In this document: positions 60,905 to 64,000 of the stretch, in pieces
Layout of the letters: each line of letters opens with the position of its first letter
Numbering within the stretch: position 1 is the first letter of the stretch
DNA from: Actinomadura latina NBRC 106108
Lineage (GTDB): Bacteria; Actinomycetota; Actinomycetes; Streptosporangiales; Streptosporangiaceae
DNA length: 64,000 nt
Assembly: GCF_001552195.1 (NCBI RefSeq)
Contig: NZ_BCQS01000007.1
Location: 1 to 64,000, forward strand
Direction of reading: 5' to 3'
Program-made: the position numbers and the translations under genes
Notes under the pieces: model-generated
Told to the model about the DNA's origin: nothing
The model's database searches: none
What the model saw: only the letters and a program-made list of their open reading frames with translations

Positions 60905-61196
60905 CGAGTACTCCGAGGCGGTGCTGGACGCGGTGGAGCGCATCCCGCCGGGCCGCGTCCTGTCCTACGGCGACGTCGCCGAACTTGTCGGACGCGGCGG
61001 CCCGCGGCAGGTCGGACGCGTCATGTCGCTGTACGGGGGCGCCGTCCCCTGGTGGCGGGTGATCCGGGCCGACGGGAGCCCGCCGCGATGCCACGAGGGC
61101 CGCGCCCACGAGCACTACCGCGCCGAGGGGACCCCGCTCCGCCCGGACGGCCTCCGCGTCGACATGGCCCGCGCGCGGTGGCCGGGCCCTTCGTGA
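60888..61196 (+). CDS. Alkyltransferase-like (ATL) DNA-repair protein
   Basis: 102 residues from ATG 60888 (GGGAG upstream). YSEAVLDAVERIPPGRVLSYGDVAELVG, GPRQVGRVMSLYGGAVPWWRVI. The fold is the DNA-binding domain of O6-alkylguanine transferases, but the active-site PCHR is PWWR: Trp replaces the Cys acceptor. ATL proteins bind O6-alkylguanine and recruit nucleotide-excision repair instead of transferring the alkyl group. It precedes a UvrD/RecB-type helicase, a sensible repair partner. Confidence 0.9.
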   Translation: MQSEPDEYSEAVLDAVERIPPGRVLSYGDVAELVGRGGPRQVGRVMSLYGGAVPWWRVIRADGSPPRCHEGRAHEHYRAEGTPLRPDGLRVDMARARWPGPS

Positions 61197-61346
61197 CGTA
61201 TGGAGGCGGAAGGCCCCGGCGAGCACGGCCGCCGGCACCCGAGGAGAAGGTCGCCGCGGCCTGAGCGCCGGGTGTGGGTTTTCTCCCGGGCGACATGCGT
61301 GCGTTGTGGTCAGAACCGTCCCGGTGATCTGTTCCAATGAACTGTT

Positions 61347-64000
61347 GTGCCCTCTGGTTCCTACCGTCTCGTGCGCCGCGCCGGTCCCGCGCGGGCCGTC
61401 CCGCCTGTGCTCGACGAGCAGCAGCGGCGGGTGGTCGAGCACGCCGGCGGGCCGCTGCTCGTGCTCGCGGGTCCGGGCACCGGGAAGACCACGACGATCG
61501 TCGAGGCGGTCGTCGACCGCATCGAGAACCGGGGCGCCGACCCGGAGCGCGTGCTCGTCCTGACGTTCAGCCGGAAGGCGGCGGGGGAGCTGCGGGAGCG
61601 GATCACCGGGCGCCTGCACCGGACGACGCGCACACCGCTCGCCCTCACGTTCCACAGTTACGCGTACGCGCTGCTCAGGCGCGATGCCGTGCTGAACGAA
61701 GAGCCGGCTCCCCGGCTGCTGTCCGGGCCGGAGCAGCTCCTGGAAGTGCGCCGGCTGCTGGAAGGCGAGCTGGCGGACGGTGCGCGCGCCTGGCCGGAGC
61801 GCTTGAGGGCCGCGTTGGCGACGCGCGGGTTCGCCGAAGAACTGCGCGACTTCACCCTGCGGGCCGTTGAGCGCCAGTACGCGGCGGAAGACCTCGTCGC
61901 GCTGGGGCGCATGCGGGGGCGCGACGACTGGTCCGCCATCGGCGGGTTCATGGACCGGTACGTCGACCGGTTCCTGCTCGACCCTGTGCCCACGTACGAC
62001 TACGGCGAGCTGATCTACATGGCCGCGGGCATGCTCGCCGAGGAGGAAGTGCGCATCAGGGAGCGGGACGCCTACGACGTGGTGTTCGTGGACGAGTACC
62101 AGGACACCGACCCCGCGCAGGAGGCCCTGCTGCACCACCTCGCCGGGGAGGGACGCGACCTCGTCGTCGTGGGCGACCCGGACCAGTCGATCTACGGGTT
62201 CCGCGGCGCCGACGTCAGGGGCATCCAGGAGTTCCCCAGCCGTTTCCCCACGATGGACGGCGAGCCCGCGCCCGTGGTGGCGCTGCGGACGTGCCGCCGG
62301 ATGGGGCCGGAGATCCTGGCGGCGTCGCGTCGTATCGCGCGCCGGCTCCCCGCCGGGTCGGCCGGGGCCGCCGAGCACCGGGCGCTGCGTCCCGTCGAGG
62401 AACTGGACGACGGCGAAGTGCGCGCCGTCATCGCCGACTCCGAGAGCCAGGAGTCGGCCTTGGTGGCCGACGAGTTGCGTCGCGCCCATCTGCTGGACGG
62501 TGTGCCGTGGTCGCGTATGGCCGTCCTGGTGCGGAGTGCCGTGCGGCAGGTTCCGGTGCTTCGGCGTGCGCTCGCTCAGGCCGGTGTACCGGTGGTCGTC
62601 GCGGGTGACGAGGTTCCGTTGATCGCGGAGCCCGCCGTCCGGCCGCTGCTGGTTCTGCTGCGGGCCGCACTGAAGAAGGGCTTCCTGGACGAGGTCGTCG
62701 CCGAAGACCTTCTGACGGGCCCGCTCGGTGGCGCCGATGCGCTGGCCATGCGGCGACTCAAGCGGGCCCTGCGCGACCTGGAGGAATTGTCGGGCGGGGA
62801 CCGCCCGCTCGGGGAGCTTCTGATCGCGGCGGTCAACGACTCCCGCGAGCTGATTCTCGTCCATGAGAAGGTGCGGGCGCCCGCTGAACGGGTCGCGCAT
62901 CTCATCGACGTGGCGCGGCGGTCCGTCCACGACGGCGGGACGGCGGAGGACGTGCTGTGGGCCGTCTGGCAGGAGAGCGGGCAGGCCGACGTCCTGCTGC
63001 GGCAGAGCGTCAAGGGCGGGACGCGCGGCGCGGCGGCCGACCGTGACCTGGACGCCGTCGTGGCGCTGTTCGACCACGCGGCACGGTTCGTCGACCGGCT
63101 TCCCCAGGCGGGGCCGGAGCTGTTCGTCGACAACATCGCGTCCCAGGAGATCGCCGGTGACACGCTGGCCGAGCAGGCACCGGAGGGCGAGGCGGTCCGC
63201 ATCCTCACCGCGCACCGCTCCAAGGGCCTGGAGTGGGACGTGGTCGTGGTGGCCGGTGTCCAAGAGGGCGTCTGGCCCGATGTCCGCCTCCGCGGGTCGC
63301 TGCTGGGCATCGAGGAACTCATCGAGCACGCCGCCGGGGCCGAGCCGGAGGGCGAGGCCGCGGCCGGCGCCTCCATGGCCGCCAAGATGCTCGACGAGGA
63401 ACGACGGCTCTTCTACGTCGCGGTGACGCGCGCGCGCAAGCGCCTCGTCGTGACGGCCGTCGGCGGCGACGACACCGAGGAACGGCCGTCGCGGTTCCTC
63501 AACGAACTGCTTCCAGGCGCCATCGAGCAATCGCAACTGGACGAGAAGACACGGTGGCTGTCGCTGTCCGCGCTGGTCGCCGACCTGCGTTCGGTGGTCG
63601 CGGACCCGTCCCGTCCGGAACCGCTGCGGCGCGCCGCCGCCGGCCACCTGGCCCGCCTCGCGCGCGCGGGCGTGCGCGGCGCCAGACCGGAGAACTGGTA
63701 CGCCATCACCGCGCTGTCCGACTCCGGGCCCGCGTTCGCCGACGACGAGCAGATCACCGTCTCCCCGTCCCAGGTCGAGGCGTTCACCACCTGCGGGCTG
63801 CGCTGGCTGCTCGCCTCCGCGGTCGGCGCGCAGGAGGGCGGGCCCAACGAGTACAGCACCATGGGCAAGGTCATCCACGCGGTCGCCGAGATGGCCGGCG
63901 CCGACGACGGGATCGACGAGGTCCACGTCGCCGAGCGGCTCGACGAGATCTGGAACGACCTGGAGTTCCGCAGCTCCTGGTACTCCGACAAGCAGCGCGA
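61347..64000 (+). CDS. UvrD/RecB-type ATP-dependent helicase-nuclease (3' end outside window)
   Basis: At least 884 residues from GTG 61347; the frame is open to the window end. UvrD motifs: LDEQQRRVVEHAGGP (Q), LVLAGPGTGKTTT (I), VLTFSRKAAGELRERI (Ia), VVFVDEYQDTDPAQE (II), VVGDPDQSIYGFRGAD (III), ALRTCRR (IV), ILTAHRSKGLEWDVVVVAG (V) and LFYVAVTRARKRL (VI). Near the end, ITVSPSQVEAFTTCGLRWLL begins a PD-(D/E)XK nuclease domain with its first Cys, whose remainder is cut off. This fused architecture is typical of actinobacterial AdnB/RecB-like repair motors. It lies near moeZ as in other actinomycetes. Function: double-strand-break end processing. Confidence 0.92.
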   Translation, partial: MPSGSYRLVRRAGPARAVPPVLDEQQRRVVEHAGGPLLVLAGPGTGKTTTIVEAVVDRIENRGADPERVLVLTFSRKAAGELRERITGRLHRTTRTPLALTFHSYAYALLRRDAVLNEEPAPRLLSGPEQLLEVRRLLEGELADGARAWPERLRAALATRGFAEELRDFTLRAVERQYAAEDLVALGRMRGRDDWSAIGGFMDRYVDRFLLDPVPTYDYGELIYMAAGMLAEEEVRIRERDAYDVVFVDEYQDTDPAQEALLHHLAGEGRDLVVVGDPDQSIYGFRGADVRGIQEFPSRFPTMDGEPAPVVALRTCRRMGPEILAASRRIARRLPAGSAGAAEHRALRPVEELDDGEVRAVIADSESQESALVADELRRAHLLDGVPWSRMAVLVRSAVRQVPVLRRALAQAGVPVVVAGDEVPLIAEPAVRPLLVLLRAALKKGFLDEVVAEDLLTGPLGGADALAMRRLKRALRDLEELSGGDRPLGELLIAAVNDSRELILVHEKVRAPAERVAHLIDVARRSVHDGGTAEDVLWAVWQESGQADVLLRQSVKGGTRGAAADRDLDAVVALFDHAARFVDRLPQAGPELFVDNIASQEIAGDTLAEQAPEGEAVRILTAHRSKGLEWDVVVVAGVQEGVWPDVRLRGSLLGIEELIEHAAGAEPEGEAAAGASMAAKMLDEERRLFYVAVTRARKRLVVTAVGGDDTEERPSRFLNELLPGAIEQSQLDEKTRWLSLSALVADLRSVVADPSRPEPLRRAAAGHLARLARAGVRGARPENWYAITALSDSGPAFADDEQITVSPSQVEAFTTCGLRWLLASAVGAQEGGPNEYSTMGKVIHAVAEMAGADDGIDEVHVAERLDEIWNDLEFRSSWYSDKQR

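Noticed and set aside
60792..63926. A 1044-residue open frame on the minus strand
   Set aside because: It is antisense to the UvrD/RecB helicase, whose motifs are all conserved; the minus frame is low-complexity and due to high GC.

Overview
The window is about 64 kb of very GC-rich actinomycete chromosome. GTG and TTG starts are common, there are many 4-bp ATGA/GTGA overlaps, DUF397/DUF5753-type XRE regulators occur, and gene order matches the mycobacterial sigE-rseA-htrA-tatB-mrp and rhlE-DUF3107-TetR-moeZ neighbourhoods. Together with orphan mycosins and a DUF6758-type gene this fits a Thermomonosporaceae-like organism (Actinomadura or a relative). The genus is an inference; no rRNA or tRNA was seen in the window.

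Layout. (1) 0-7.4 kb: envelope-stress and secretion locus: the end of an anti-sigma gene, an RseB-like protein, HtrA and TatB, then Mrp, a MarR regulator, a DUF1003 membrane protein and a CBS/MgtE-N protein. (2) 7.5-13.8 kb: an ECF41 sigma factor with its own ECF41-type promoter, a CoA-ester lyase, a CPBP protease, Nudix, DUF6758, PadR and a DUF4239 membrane protein. (3) 13.75-19.5 kb: a compact minus-strand carbohydrate operon: GMC/pyranose-2-oxidase-like flavoenzyme, inosose-dehydratase-like TIM barrel, sugar epimerase-like TIM barrel, PPC/DUF296 protein and a GH15 hydrolase. (4) 19.7-22.1 kb: PHP phosphoesterase, a metallo-beta-lactamase-fold protein that has lost metal ligands, and a RecB-like nuclease. 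(5) 22.1-35.6 kb: accessory metabolism and regulation (DUF2236 oxygenase, MarR-MFS, Imm21-like, AKR, FAD oxidase, TetR-SDR), a deletion scar that beheaded two divergent genes, and a complete IS982-like insertion sequence.

(6) 35.6-39.1 kb: DEAD-box helicase with a probable CTG start and long leader, DUF3107 and TetR. (7) 39.3-54.7 kb: a block lying between TetR and moeZ that is absent from the compact mycobacterial arrangement: a flavin oxidoreductase with an altered redox motif, split LigD plus Ku (end joining), two tandem MMPL exporters with a TetR, an MFS transporter, an XRE-ImmA/IrrE protein with a frameshifted PIN-domain partner, and a DUF397/XRE pair. (8) 54.7-64 kb: MoeZ, two small stress-type proteins, a tandem duplication of a two-gene unit (membrane protein plus mycosin-like protease), an alkyltransferase-like protein, and a UvrD/RecB-type helicase running off the window end.

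The best candidates for something under-described are the glycoside-oxidation operon (13.75-19.5 kb), the XRE-ImmA/PIN pair (51.4-53.1 kb) and the duplicated orphan mycosin units (56.6-60.9 kb). All functions are from reading the sequence; no searches were run.
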